A stretch of DNA of 64,000 nucleotides from assembly GCF_027887165.1 (NCBI RefSeq), contig NC_077227.1, positions 75,200,305 to 75,264,304 of the forward strand, given 5' to 3'. The number at the start of each line of letters is the position of its first letter. The first letter of the stretch is position 1. Of the stretch, positions 46,701-59,370 are shown piece after piece. This stretch comes from Monodelphis domestica (lineage: Eukaryota; Chordata; Mammalia; Didelphimorphia; Didelphidae). Both the position numbers and the translations under genes were made by a program. Under the pieces are notes generated by a model. It did not search any database. It saw only the letters and a program-made list of their open reading frames with translations, and was not told the DNA's origin.

Positions 46701-47129
46701 TCATATTTTGTAGACAGTGCTTGTCTTAAAATCTTGACTATGCTAACTATATTCTGTATGCTCTTAAACAAGTCATTTCTACATCTCTCTGCACCTCTCG
46801 TACTCATGTTCTTTTTTTAAATTCAGTGATATTCAACTTAAAAATGTGTAATACTTTCATAACAAAATTTTTATACCATTTTAAAAAAATAAAAGGCCAG
46901 TCTTTATTCTGAAAAACAGATTTAAAGATTCACCTCCTTTCCTTCTCGGAGGTGAGGGTCTGTGACTGTGGAACATGGCATAAAGTCAGACTTGATTGAT
47001 GTGGTATTTAGATTTGTCAAATTATTTTTGTCTCTTAGTTTTTTAATATCTGTATTATAAAATGTGAACTCTGACCATAGATGGGAGGAGAGATATATTG
47101 GGAAAATAAATGATATGAAAAAATAAAAA

Positions 47130-47690
47130 TATTTTTGTTTAATAATATTTTATTTTTCCCCAATTGGATGTAAAACCAAATTTTAACATTCATTAAAAAT
47201 TTTTTTAAGTTTCAAAATCTCTCACTCCTTTCTCTTTCCATGAGATGGAAAGCAATTTTATATAGATTATACTTGTGCAATCATGAAAACATGTTTCTAA
47301 TAAAATGAAAATGTTTTAAAGAATTTTTTAAAAATGGATATAGTCATGAAACTGGACAGTTGTGTGAGGTCTACAACTTACTTCCTGTCTCTGGGTCTCA
47401 TTTTCCTCAACTGGAAAATGAGAGAATTGGACTAAGTGATCTTGATGATCTCCTCTAGCACTAAAATTATAGTTTGAAGTTTTCTGCAAAATCATTGATT
47501 GATAGACACAGCTAGGGTAGATAAACATTTTAAAGATCATCTAGTCCAATCCCCTCATTCTTCAAATGAGGGAAGGAAGAGAGAACTGATTTGTCCAAAG
47601 TCAAATTGGTAGTATTAGAATTAGAATGGAATCTCACATCTTCAGAATTCAGGCATGGTGCCCATTTCACTGGACCCCATATTCTCACTT
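47130..47690. repeat. L1 3' UTR fragment (-) and MIR-like SINEs
   Basis: 47130-47330 matches the L1 3' end at 54310-54510 in the same - orientation (taatattttatttttccccaatt). 47345-47470 (ggtctcattttcctcaactggaaaatgag) and 47515-47690 are MIR-like. No gene is visible from 46701 to 47780. Confidence 0.6.
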
Positions 47691-47784
47691 CAAAAGAAGG
47701 AATTTTTAACTGTGTTCTTAAGAACCAGATTAGTATAGAATGTTTCCACTATAACATGGTGATGTAAACTTCTCTGTTGTGGTT

Positions 47785-48290
47785 TCAGTCATTTTTCAGT
47801 CACGTTTGACTCTTTGTGACCTGTGTTAAAAATAGACTTGAATACAGGACTACAATCCCCACAAGCCTTTGCTCCACTTCCCCAGAATGCCTTGTAATCT
47901 CACCTGGGCCGAGATCGAGAAGGTATTTAAGCTGATTCAAAGGCTTTTGAGGCTCTCTCTTGGCTGTTTTTGGACTTCCATTTTGGAGCAGGCGGTCTCT
48001 TGAGTGATGTGAGGTTATTTTGTCTAGGCCTATGGCCTAGGCACATGTTTCTTACTTGTATATTCTTTAATCTTTAACCTTTAATAAACCTCTAAAAAAA
48101 ATAATACTCCTTGCAGAGAGAAACTAATTTCTACCTGCCTCAGTCTCCCTGTCTCCCCTAAATTTTAATCTTTACACCTGACTTGAGGTTTTCTTGGCAG
48201 AGATATTGGAATGAATGGCCATTTCCTTCTCCAGATCATTTTACAGATGAGGAACTAAGGCAAACAGAGTTAAATTATTTGTTTAAGGAA
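47785..48290 (+). mobile_element. Second SINE family copy, split by a solo LTR
   Basis: Left part ttttcagtcacgtttgactctttgtgac, right part ttgaggttttcttggcagagatattggaatg...catttccttctccagatcattttacagatgagg: together a standard old mammalian SINE. The solo LTR at 47824-48176 interrupts it. Confidence 0.8.
47824..48176 (+). repeat. Solo LTR, family S, copy 4 (TSD CCTG)
   Basis: 353 bp, TGTTAAAAATAG...ATCTTTACA, with exact CCTG at 47820-47823 and 48177-48180. It contains the same tatttaa, aataaacctc and actccttgcagagag blocks as copy 1. Confidence 0.93.
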
Positions 48291-49519
48291 AGAAGTTGAG
48301 TCTTCCCAATTCTAGTTCCAGCACTATATCTCCTGTACTACCTAGATGTCATTTAAATTCCTAAACCAACTAAATTCCAAGAATAATTCCTTCCTTTCTC
48401 CTTTCCTCCCTCCCTCATTCCCTCTCTTTTTCTACTTCATTCCATCCTTTCATTCTATCCTTCCACACATCCTTCCTTCCTTTTTTTCCTTCCTTCGAAA
48501 TCTCTAATTTATATGATGCTTTTGTTTAAAAAAAAAACAACAGAAAGAAGGGAAGGGATGTACCCCCAAGAGAGGGCTGGGTTTTTGGAATGGAGAGGGG
48601 GGAAAAGAGAGAGAATCCCCCCCCCCTTTTCCACAAAGCATGGTTCAGGGGAGACAGCAGCTGTAACGGGTTGGCTCATAGGAGAGGGAGTTTGAAGATT
48701 TTCCCCCTTCTGCCTTCCCTCCTTAGCTAAAGCTGCTCTCCCCAATTTGTTCTTGTCTGTCTTGTACCCCCTCCACTACTCGAGACCAAAAAGGTCTCAC
48801 CTAGATCAGTTTTCTCATACTCAGCTTGGGGAACAGATAACTTTTAATATTAACTTAATCAGGTAATACAAAAGAAATAAAGGGCAGGGAAGAATGGGAA
48901 AAGGAAAGTGGGGAAAAGGGGGTCCCTGTTTCTATCTAAACCCTTTTCCTCCCTCCTCAAGTTTGGGGGGAACTCAGGCCTTGGCAGCCTGAGCCCAGCT
49001 GAGAGAAAGTCAGGTGGACTCACCCCTGGGCAACAGGAGCTGAGGTAGAGTCTGCTCAGGTTTCTCTTCAGAAAGTCCCTTCATTTGGGAAATGTTGGGG
49101 GGAAGGATTTTCAGTCACCATCAGGAAAAATGGTTAACCCTCAGAAGAAAGTCTTTTTCCACCTTCTCTCTTTGAAGTCTCCAGACGGAGAGACCTCACT
49201 ATTCTTCAGCCAGAGTCTTCTCTCCTCAGGATTCCACCCCTGAGGCCCCTCCCCTATTGAAGTGATCAATTTCATATACTCTTCAGTCTGTCACTTTTTC
49301 TTTAGTGCCAGCCCTCTATCACACTTTAAAGATAGTTCCAATACCTTTTAAGGAAAAAAAAAACTGTGTAACCTAACCTGGAATGAGGACTGAAAATACT
49401 GCCTAAATACACTATAGCTCTTGGTAATTAAACCCTAAATCTTCTACTACTTAAATGAATTTAGAGCTATTACTAAATGACCATCACCACAGGGATACAA
49501 GAAATTTCACATTGGATGT
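48291..49519. other. Non-coding stretch with pyrimidine-rich tract
   Basis: 48385-48497 is a degenerate CCTT/CTTTC tract. 48510-49480 has no open frame of substance and no repeat I recognise, although its ccactactcgagaccaaaaaggtctcacc and oligo-C segments could belong to a decayed LTR. Confidence 0.4.
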
Positions 49520-50095
<576 letters not shown>

Positions 50096-50657
50096 ACCAA
50101 AAAAAATCCTACCGCAAAATAAGAAGCAAAATCATTCCCTGAAGGTGCAACCAGTTGTAGAAGGACAAAAACCAGAAATCCCAACCTTCTCCTAACCCCT
50201 TTGAGCTAGGATCTTAAGCATCTGACCCATGTAGTAAAGGATACCAAATCTTTGTAGGTCACAGTAGATCCCTAGTATGAAGTGGTGATGAATAGAAGCA
50301 GTACCAGAAAACATTTGGGCTTTAGGTGAGACAAGGAAATTCCCTATAAAGTCATCAATCTGATTATGAGTTAGGGAATTCCTAGTAAGGTGGCTCATAG
50401 ATATTTGTCCTTCTGGGTTAACTCTGTCCCAAGGCCAGGGCTGATACTGAGAAAACTATCTACCAGGATTTCCTCCTCCCCTAGAGATACGTTGAAGAAA
50501 AAGCAATTATTTGCCCTTTTAGAGTTATTTTCTGAAGGACTGCCTCCTTCCATATGGGAGAAATAGATAATGTCACCTCCTTCCTGTTGTCAGAAATCAA
50601 GCCATCTCCCAATAATATTCTCCATTGCTTCTTTAAGTGTTGTTTGTCCAGTGACCC

Positions 50658-51022
50658 TGTAAAGATTAAAATTTAGGGGAGACTGAGGCATCTGAGGCAG
50701 GCAGAAATTAGTTTCTCTCTGCAAGGAGTATTATATTTTTAGAGGTTTATTAAAGTTAAGGATTAAAGAAAATACAGGAAAAGAAAAAACACGTGCCTAG
50801 GCCAGAGGCCTAGACAAGACTTCACCTACATTATGGAAAGAGCCACATCTGCTCTAAAACGGAAGTCCAAAAAAAAAGAGACCACAAAAGCCTTTGCCAT
50901 CAGCTTAAATCCTTCCTCGATCTCGGCCCACCTCAGAATTGCGTGAGATTACAAAGCTTTTTGGGGAAGTGGAGCAAGGGCTTGTGGGGATTGAAGTCCA
51001 GAGTTCTAGTCTATTTTTTACA
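50658..51022 (-). repeat. Solo LTR, family S, copy 5 (TSD ACCC)
   Basis: 365 bp on the - strand (TGTAAAGATTAAAATTT...TTTTTTACA) with exact ACCC at 50654-50657 and 51023-51026. Its right end is about 550 bp upstream of the CYP2 ATG, in antisense orientation to the gene. Confidence 0.93.
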
Positions 51023-51434
51023 ACCCCTGGATATTATAGCAGTAGCATTGTGAAGAGACACCATCCATTTCAGATTCCAGTAAGCAAAGACTTACATTAG
51101 ACTTGTCTTTATCACTGTACTTAAGAGTGAAATAGTCATTCTCTAAATCTAAGGAATGAATGAACCCTCAATTTGCTGCCTTTGGGAAAAGGCAAATCTT
51201 TCCCCTTGTCCCACAACACCCGAATGCTCCAAACAACAGAATACTCATTAAACAATGGGCTGGAGAAGGGAAGGAAGCTGAAATATGATAAAAAAAAAAA
51301 ACTGAATACATACAGAAACACTCTGAGGATAACTATTCTCATTCAATAAAGATTAACCACAATACTAACAAAGAACCTTGCAGAAGGGGTAACATTTAAC
51401 TTGTTCTTTTGCTACAGATGATGCAATCAAAAAT

Positions 51435-51445
51435 AATATAAATAT
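51435..51445 (+). promoter_or_regulatory. Candidate TATA-like element upstream of the CYP2 gene
   Basis: aatataaatat lies about 130 bp before the ATG. A pyrimidine-rich tag (tctgttttcttctag, 51451-51465) follows and could equally be a splice acceptor of a 5' non-coding exon. CYP2 genes usually have short 5' UTRs, so neither reading is secure. Confidence 0.2.
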
Positions 51446-51570
51446 CAAATTCTGTTTTCTTCTAGGATCCCAGCCTCTCCACTGGGTGATCAGTTCTACC
51501 CCCTTTTTACTACTAGTCATTGCCACCTTTGCATTTGTGCCCTGGCATTTCATTAGGTCCTGTAGCTGCC

Positions 51571-51741
51571 ATGGATTTCTGGGGACTCATTACTCTTGCC
51601 CTTGTCTGTTTTTTATTTTTCCAGTTAATATGGAACAAAGGATATAAAGCAAGGAGGTTCCCACCTGGTCCAATTCCTCTTCCCATCCTTGGGAACATGC
51701 TACAGATGGACTCCAAGGATCTCTTTACATTTTTTGACAAG
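51571..51741 (+). CDS. Cytochrome P450 family 2, exon 1
   Basis: The first coding exon of a microsomal CYP2 monooxygenase, which hydroxylates lipophilic substrates with NADPH-P450 reductase in the ER membrane. 171 bp encode 57 residues: Met-Asp, a hydrophobic anchor at residues 3-20 (FWGLITLALVCFLFFQLIW), a basic stop-transfer segment (NKGYKARR), and the proline-rich hinge FPPGPIPLPILGN that CYP2 proteins need for folding. The exon ends in phase 0 at GACAAG with the donor GTAAGG, as usual for CYP2 exon 1. The reading continues in exon 2 at 62934. Exons 3-9, including the haem-binding cysteine, are outside the window, so integrity of the whole gene cannot be judged. I cannot assign the subfamily. 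Confidence 0.93.
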
Positions 51742-52224
51742 GTAAGGGGCTTTATCCTGTGATTCAATGGGAGCAGTTAAGCTATCCCTAAGTAACTCCC
51801 CTGAAGATTAGAGGTCTTGTTAAGGGTATAAAATTCAATTATTTCAATTCAGTACAATTTTAAGAGGGATTCAAGTGCTCTTTATGTGCTAGACACTATG
51901 CTGGACACTGGGAATACAGAGATAAAAAGCAGAGAGTTCCTGTCCTCAAAGGCTTTACATTCTACTAGAGAAAAACAACACAGAAAAGAAAATCCAAGTT
52001 GTCTACATAGAATCATTTGGCATAGAAGGTGAGCATTAGTGCCTAGTGGAATGAAGAAAGGCTCTTATTGAACCAAAGAATTTAGAGAAAGAGACATGAT
52101 TTAAGAAGTCATGGAGTCCCATGATCTCATCTTATAGATACAGAGACTTGAGGCTCCAAGAGCCTCAAAGATAGCAAAGGGCTCATTCAAAGCTAGTGTT
52201 CTTTCTACCTTCCTACATCCCTTG

Positions 52225-53300
52225 TGAATGTTAAAAATTCTCAGACTTGTGAATGTTAAAAATTCTCAGACAGTACCTTAGAACATTTGGTTAAGACCAT
52301 TCCCCATTTTAAACAATGAAGGTACTTGATCAGGAATGTGAGAACTCTAACATTACTCCACCCATACTTAAGCATACTTTAGGGGAAGATAAAGTTGTAA
52401 ACTCCTTACTGAACAATGAAAAGTACTTAACTCATACTTATAGTGAGGCAAAAGCCCTTAAGCTAAGTCTATTTTTAGATCTAATACAAAAAGGTGCTAA
52501 GTACCTATGAAGGTCAAATTAATCACTAAAAGGTCAGGCAACTTGCAAACTTGCAAGGGATGAGCTTAACAAAAGAGGTGTGAAGTTTTAGTCTACCCAG
52601 AGAAGTTGAGAACTAAAGAAGGTGTGAATTAAGAAGTCCTTTGGAAAACATCTACTGTGATTGGTAGATGTGAAAACTTAGAGGAGGTCATAGGAGAAAA
52701 TTCTCTTTAAAAGGAAGTCAGAAAGACCTCTGAGGAGTTCAGCTTGTCAAAGCTGAATTGGAGAGCTCAGTGGCTGAATTTAGTGGAGCTGAGGAGCTAA
52801 ACTGGAGGGTCTCTCTGAATACTAGAATCTTGCTTGGGACAAATCTTGTGGTGAGTGGATTAAAGACTTACTGTTCTCTCTTAGGCTCAGGCCTAGGCCA
52901 TTTTGGCCTAGGCCCCTCACACATTATTTCCTCTTACTCTCTCTCTCCCTTTCCTTGATTCCTTATTTGTATTAATTAAAATCTCCATAAAAACCCAGCT
53001 GACTTGGGTATTTCATATTTGGGAATTTTTCCCATGGTGACCACTTTATTTTTTTTTTAAACCCTTACCTTCTGTCTTGGAGTCAATACTGTGTATTGGC
53101 TGCAAGGCAGAAGAGTGGTAAGGGCTAGGCAATGGGGGTCAAGTGACTTGCCCAGGGTCACACAGCTGGGAAGTGTCTGAGGCCAGATTTGAACCTAGGA
53201 CCTCCCATCTCTAGGGCTAGCTCTCAATCCACTGAGCTACCCAGCTGCCCCCTGACTTTATTTTTAGTATAAAATCAAGACACAAAAAATTATCTTTACA
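52225..53300 (+). repeat. LTR-like element (family T) with a SINE insertion
   Basis: Starts with two 25-bp tandem copies (TGTGAATGTTAAAAATTCTCAGACT at 52225 and 52250) and ends TTATCTTTACA at 53300. It contains a polyadenylation-type attaattaaaatctcc near 52972. TG/CA ends, length without the SINE (about 870 bp) and composition suggest an LTR. There is no second copy and no clear duplication at the ends. Confidence 0.5.
53054..53252 (-). mobile_element. tRNA-derived marsupial SINE
   Basis: Full-length copy in reverse (ttaaacccttaccttctgtcttgg ... gagctacccagctgcccc). Flanking duplication ACTTTATTTTT at 53043-53053 and 53255-53265. Lies inside the family T LTR-like element. Confidence 0.93.
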
Positions 53301-53379
53301 GTTTTGGCAATTCAAAGTCTTGAAACCATATTTTTGCGGTCACAGTTTAAGGCAACTACTCTTTTAACCGTTATACCTT

Positions 53380-53690
53380 TCCTTGCAAGGCTGTTGGAGC
53401 TGAGCCTTGAAGGAAGGTAAAGGTTATGAGAGGCAAAAATGATGACAGAGAAACTCTCCAGGCATAGTAGACAGACCATGCAAAGATGGAATTTAATTTA
53501 TGGAGAATAACAGAGAGGCCAGAACATACCTTTGTGGCCCATAAAGACAAAGTATAGCAACTATTCTAGCGAGCTGTAGATCACATATTTAGAGCTGCAA
53601 TTGACATCAAGCCCAAGTCTTTCTTTTTACAGATGAGGAAATCAAGTCCAAGAGAAATGAAACAAGATTGTCAGAGTAAAAAATAGTTCC
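53380..53690 (+). repeat. Old interspersed repeat, homologous to 40140-40420
   Basis: Ordered block similarity with 40140-40420 (gagccttgaaggaaggtaa, agagaaactctccaggca, agagaggccagaacatacc) followed by a MIR-type tttttacagatgaggaaatc. 53691-54056 shows nothing recognisable. Confidence 0.6.
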
Positions 53691-54056
53691 TTCTACTCTC
53701 AGGATTCTACAGAGCCAGGTTTCCCATAGATTTCCTAGGAAGTGACAGATTATGAAGCTTCTGGTTTTTGCAATGAAACTCAATACAGTGGCTCACTTTA
53801 AAGAATAAGTTTAGGGTCAAAACAGCATGGTCCTATGAGGTCCTAGAGGGCAAACACAGGTTTACCTTTGCCTTTGTATCTTCAGCCTCTTGGAATTGAA
53901 CCTGGCATAGAATAGGGCTTCATGGATTTTGTTGATTGATTTAAGGGGAATATTTTCCTAATTGCCAGATTTAAAAAAAAATTAACAACAATAGTTAGTT
54001 TAAATTTTTTTCATAGCTTTCCTAAATGGAGATATTCTTTTGAAATTAATCAGTGG

Positions 54057-54250
54057 GGGTAGCTATACAGCTCAGTGGATTGATAGCCAGACCTAGAGAT
54101 AGGAAATCCTGGGTTCAAATTTAGCATCAGATGCTTTCTAGCTATGTCCTGGGCAAGTCACTTAACCTGCATTGCCCAGCCCTTACTGCTCTTCTGCTTT
54201 GGAACCAATACAATAGCATTGATTCTAAGACAGAAGGTAGGGTTAAATAA
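54057..54250 (+). mobile_element. tRNA-derived marsupial SINE, diverged
   Basis: gtagctatacagctcagtggattgatag ... gaaggtagggtt. About as long as the other copies but with many substitutions and a deletion in the ctgtgtgaccctgg block; an older insertion. Confidence 0.88.
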
Positions 54251-54309
54251 GTAGGGAGCTTGCTAGGCCATATATCATATGTCAGAAGACCAGATACTAC
54301 AGACCTCAC

Positions 54310-57300
54310 ACTTTGGTTTTGTTTTTAATAATATTTTATTTACTCCAATTACATGGAAAAACAATTTTTAAAATATTCATTTAAATTTTTTTTAGTTCTA
54401 AATTCTTTCCCTCCTTCACATCCTTTCTCATTCCCTCCTACTTCTCTCTCCCCTCCCTGAGGTGGTAGATAGTTGAAAAGGATTTTACATGTATGATCAA
54501 GTAAAATTTTTTTTCCATATTAAGTAATCTGAGGAAGAGATCTCAAATGAAAAAAGGAGAAGGAAAAAGAAGAAGAAAGAGGTAGAAGAAGAGAGAAAGA
54601 AGAAAGAAAAAGAAAAGGAATAAAGACAGAAAGGAAGAGAAATATAGCATGATTCAGTGTGCCTTCAGGTTTCATCAGTTCTTTCTCTGAAGGCAGATGG
54701 CATTTTTCATCATGAGTGCCTGAAATTGTCATGGACTACAGCAATGCTGAGAATAACTGTCATTCACAGTTGTTCATCAAAAATTATTATTATCTCTCTG
54801 TACAGTGTTTCTCTGGTACTGCTCGCTTCACTTTGCAACACTTCAGGCAAATCTTTCCAGATTTCTTCAAAATTATCCTGCTAATCATTTATTATAGCAA
54901 TGTAGTATTCCATCCCAATCATATACCACAATTTGTTCAGCCATTCCCCAATTATGGAAAATTCCTCAATTTCCAAATCTTTGCTACCTCAAAAAGAACT
55001 GCAATGAATATTTTTTTATAAATAGGACATTTCCCATTTTAAAAAATTTTCTTTGGTGGAAGCAGCTGGGTAGCTCAGTGAATTGAGAGTCAGGCCTAGA
55101 GATGGGAGGTCCTAAATTCAAATCTTGTCTCAGACACTTCTCAGCTGTGTGACCCTGGGCAAGTCACTTAACCCCCATTGCCTAGCCCTTAGCCCTTACC
55201 ACTCTTCTGCATTGGAACCAATACACAGTAATGACTCCAAGACGGAAGGTAAGGGTTATTTAAAAAAAAATTTCTTTGGAATACAGACCTAGTAGTGGTA
55301 CTGTTGGGTCAAAGGGAATGAACAGTTTTAGAGCCCTATGAGCATAGGTCCATATTGCTCTCCATAATGATTGGATCAGATTATAATTCCACCAACAGTG
55401 CGTTCATGACCCAATTTTGATGTATTCCCTTCAACATTTTTCATTTTTCTTTTCTGTCATATTGGCCAATCTGATATGTGTGAGGTGGCACCTCAGGGTT
55501 GTTTTAATGTCCATTTCTCTAATTAAGAGTGGTTAATTGATTTATAGGGGTTGCATGTGTTTATTTTTACTTTTATCATTATCATTATTAAAAATTATCA
55601 TTATTTTGGTCTAGATTTCAGATTATGGGAGTATAGGATATGAAATTCTGATTGGATAATCCCTCTAAATCCTGGTGTAGAAATTCATGCCATTATAGCT
55701 AGGCAGCTAGACTATAATTACAATCTTAGAGAGTTATCTGGAGGAGAGAAAGAAATTAAATGACTTGCCCATAATGACATAGCCAAAATAAATCAGAGAC
55801 AGGGACTGGAACCCAAATCTTTCTACTTTTAAGGCCACCTCATTAAGTATGATTTAGAGCATTTTTTCATATGACTATAGATGGCTTTGATTTCTTCATC
55901 TGAAAAATTACCTGTTCATATCCTTTCACTACTTATTAATTGGATAATGAATTATATTCTTATAAATTTGACTTCCCTCTCTATTTGAGAATGAGATCTT
56001 TATTAGAGAAATTTGCCATAAAAATTCCCCCTCCCTTCAAGTTTCTGCTTTCCTTCTAATCTTGGTTGCATTGGTTTTGTTTGTACAAATATTTTTTAAT
56101 TTAATTTAGTTAGGATTATCCATTTTATATTGTATAATGTTCTCTGTTTCTTGTTTGGTCATAAATTCTTCCCTGGTCCATACATCTGATAGGTAAATTA
56201 TTCCATGTTTCACTAATTTGCTTATGGGATCACTCTTTATAATGTACCATGTTGACTGTATCCTGGTATTTAATGTGAGATTTTGGTCTATCTCCAGATT
56301 CTGCCTTACCATTTTCTAATTTTTTATTTTCTCAACTGTTTTTCAGATCTTACACTTTGAAGGAAAAATGAAAAATTATAAATCTAAGTCACAAGATCCC
56401 AGATAAATGTTTAAACAGCTTGATTGAATTTGTCTAAATTTACATAATTGGAGAATCCAATATAAGAACATGTTTTCTTCAAATTCTCTTTTGTGTACCA
56501 GAAAAGTTCACTTCTCTAGTCACAGGGGTAGAAAGTTTCATCTCTGTTCTTCTTCCTTCCTTCTAATTCTAGAATAAACCTGGTTCTAGAATAGAGATAT
56601 TGAGTCCAAAGGCAAGTGTGGCTTCTTGAGTGGTCATTGTAGCCTCTCCAATATACCTAGACATATCTGAGATATCATAGCAATAAGATGAAGCCAGTGT
56701 GTATATATATATATATACACATGTACAGACACACATATATATATACATATATATAAACTACTATGTATCAGATAATATGTGAAACATTTTTTACAAATAT
56801 TATCTCATTTGGAAATCATAACAAAATTGGAAGGTAATTGCTACTATTATTCACACTTCACAGTTGAAGAATTTGCCAAACATAAGGTTGCTATAATCTT
56901 TTCCTATTGTTTGTTGTATGTCTTTTTTAATCTATCTATAGTTAGTTTAAATTATTTCAAACATCTCTTACCATCTCTTCTTTTATGGCTTTGGTAGTGA
57001 TATAAATAAATACTGTTGATTTATGTGGGTTTATTTTATATCCTGCTACTTTGATAAAAATTGTTGATAGTTTCCACTAAATTTTAAGTTAAATCTCTAG
57101 AATTTTCCACATATATCATCATATTGTCTGTGAAGAGAGATAATTTTATTCTGTTGGTTCATTCTGATTTCTTCAATTTCTTTTTCTTCTCTTATTGGCA
57201 TTGGAACCATTGGGCATATTTGCTTTTCTCTTGATTTTATTGGGAAGGCTCTTAACTTATTGCCATTACAAATAATGGTTGTTGAGGGGATTGAGTATAA

Positions 57301-57531
57301 ATTGCTTATTATTTTAAGGAAAAATACATTTATACCTATATTTTCAAGTGTCCTTAATAGGAATAAGTATACTTTTTCAAAAAGCTTTTTCTGCATCTAT
57401 TAATATAATCAAATAGTTCTTGTTACTTTTGTTATTCATGTAATCCATTGTTAGTAATCTTCCTTAAGTTAAACCATCCTGGCATATCTGATATAAATTC
57501 TGCTTGTTCATAATGTATAATCTTTGTGATA
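54310..57531 (-). mobile_element. L1 retrotransposon fragment, antisense in intron 1
   Basis: Reading in reverse: 3' UTR at 54310-54600, then ORF2 C-terminal parts (near 54890-54960 the complement of gggaatggctgaacaaattgtgg; near 55480-55510 the complement of the gaggtgccacctcaca block), then older ORF2 sequence to 57531. All frames are broken. A SINE (55057-55268), a MIR-like element (about 55620-55855) and a TA/CA microsatellite (56697-56757) interrupt it. It ends where a betaretrovirus-like LTR begins. Confidence 0.85.
55057..55268 (+). mobile_element. tRNA-derived marsupial SINE in L1
   Basis: gaagcagctgggtagctcagtgaattgag ... ggaaggtaagggtt with a short A tail. The agcccttagccctt block is duplicated. 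It is inserted into the L1 at 54310-57531. Confidence 0.93.
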
Positions 57532-58491
57532 TGTGGGAAGCCATCAAGCCCACACTGTCTGACATGGTCACACGTGAGTTCCAGAGTTGAAAATCAACTT
57601 TCTGGAAAAATAAGGTGCCCACAGAACCCCCCTCTGTGTGACTTCTCTCTCTAATGGAATTGTTATGATTATTGTTCTCTCCCCAATACAGAGGAAATAA
57701 TATGAGAACAAATACTTATAGGGTTACACAAATATATCCCACCTTAATCCCTCAGATTATTACTCCCCAAAAGATTACATTCACAGAATTAGAACCTAAA
57801 GATTATTACCTATTACCCCCCCTTTCCCTTTCCACAGAGTTACATTCACTCCCATTACAACCCAAGCAAGCCAAGAACATCAATCATCTTTCAAGCCCAG
57901 GTCAACAGGACACACTGTGCTGGTTTGTTATGTTATAATAGCCAGAACAACATCTCTAAGTACCCAGGTGAAACGAAAAAAGTGAAAAGAAAAATGTGAC
58001 TTGGAAATTGAGGAAAATCCCAATTCTAGCCTGCCTTAAATTACCCTCTAACCCTGTACCTAGCTATGAAATATTTTGTTACCCTCTCCTAAGTAAAAAT
58101 TGTGATTGATTGTGAAAACTGACCAGAACTAACAATAATTCTCCTAACTGGTCAACAACTAGGTCAGGGAGAACTAACCTCTAGATCACCCTGTTTATGT
58201 CATTCATCTATTTCTATCATAGCAACTATATATTTCATTGATTATATCCTTAGGCTTTATGTCTGTTGTTATGTTCTATGGAAACATGTATGTTGAGAAA
58301 TGATTGTGTGCCAAAAAAGTATGTACTCACTGAACCTATAAAATAAACCAACCTCTGTGCCATGGCAGAGCACTGTGTGATGTCTGACATGGGATTGAGC
58401 ATGCAGTGCCTCTCAACCATTATTCAACCAAATCATCACATTTAGATAGAAGGACCCTCCTTTCTGAGAGTCCGCTGGCTCGACTCTCATA
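57532..58491 (+). repeat. Betaretrovirus-like 5' LTR (family Y), sense in CYP2 intron 1
   Basis: Starts TGTGGGAAGCCATCAAG; blocks gttatgattattgttctctccccaatacag, aggaaataatatgag and cctataaaataaacc (58339, TATA and polyadenylation-type) match the copies at 38105 and 20696-21520. It is followed by a primer-site-like TGGTGCCCTTG at 58496 and a gag start, so it is a 5' LTR. It is the only family Y copy here without a large interruption. Confidence 0.82.
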
Positions 58492-58706
58492 GTATTGGTG
58501 CCCTTGAATAGCATCTGGACTGAGGAATTCTGTCTAGGTAAACCCCTTTTTCCCCAAAAGCAAAAAGGTCCCCAGAAACAAGAAAGCACCCCCCCCAAAC
58601 ACATATGATTTCAGTATTCTGTTCAGAGAGGTCTGCAGCCTCACTGGAAAATAGTTGTGAGGGAGGGAAAATCCAGAACTTTTTTTTGAGAAGCTTTAAA
58701 AGGATC

Positions 58707-59370
58707 ATGGGCCATAGTGAATCAAAAGAAAGAAAGTTATTTGCTGGAATAATTCAGCACACCCCTTTAAAAAGAGACAAAAAAGCAAGTAGGCCACAGT
58801 TGGCTGAGTTCTTGGAACTTGTTCAGGTGTTCAGGTCAGTGGTTCCCTGATGGAGGGATGGACCTGTTTGGTGCAGACTTTTTCTAATCTGTCTGCAACT
58901 GAAAGGACATCTTCGTTGTCCAAACAGAATTTTAGAACTGAAAAGTCTTTAAGATTTTATTGTCAAACCTAGATCCTAATGAGGAGAGCCTCCCCCCTGG
59001 AGACAAGGCTGTGTTAGAAGACAATGTAGCTAGGTATAACAATCCCCAGGCTACGCAGTCACCAGCAGCTCCTCCTACTCCCCCCACCCCCAGGAATTTT
59101 CCTCAACTGGGGGGGAGGAGCAGATGTACAGAGGTGGGAGGTTCTCTTTTTCCACCTTGCAACCCCCAGATCCTTGGTTCTAGCAGGGAGGATCCCCTCT
59201 TTCAATCCCTTGTCACCCACCTTTTCAAATGTTTATGCTTAAGGCTCAAGCCAAAAATTTTTCTTCACTTCTCACAGTTTTTAAAGAGACAGTACCTTGG
59301 AAACAGCAAGATAGATTTTTCATTCCTTCTTTCCTTTTTTCTTCCTCAAGATCTTGAGTAAACACCTTAA
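58707..59370 (+). pseudogene. gag: Betaretrovirus-like gag, matrix and spacer remnant
   Basis: The ATG at 58707 begins Met-Gly-His-Ser-Glu-Ser-Lys, an N-myristoylation context typical of betaretrovirus-like Gag. The next 40 residues (for example LFAGIIQHTPLKRD, LAEFLELVQVF) fit a matrix domain and stop at 58850. Further parts follow in other frames, including a proline-rich spacer near 59040-59100 (SPAAPPTPPTPRN). No capsid or nucleocapsid is recognised. The rest of the provirus is missing; 59371-60179 shows nothing I can assign. Confidence 0.7.
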
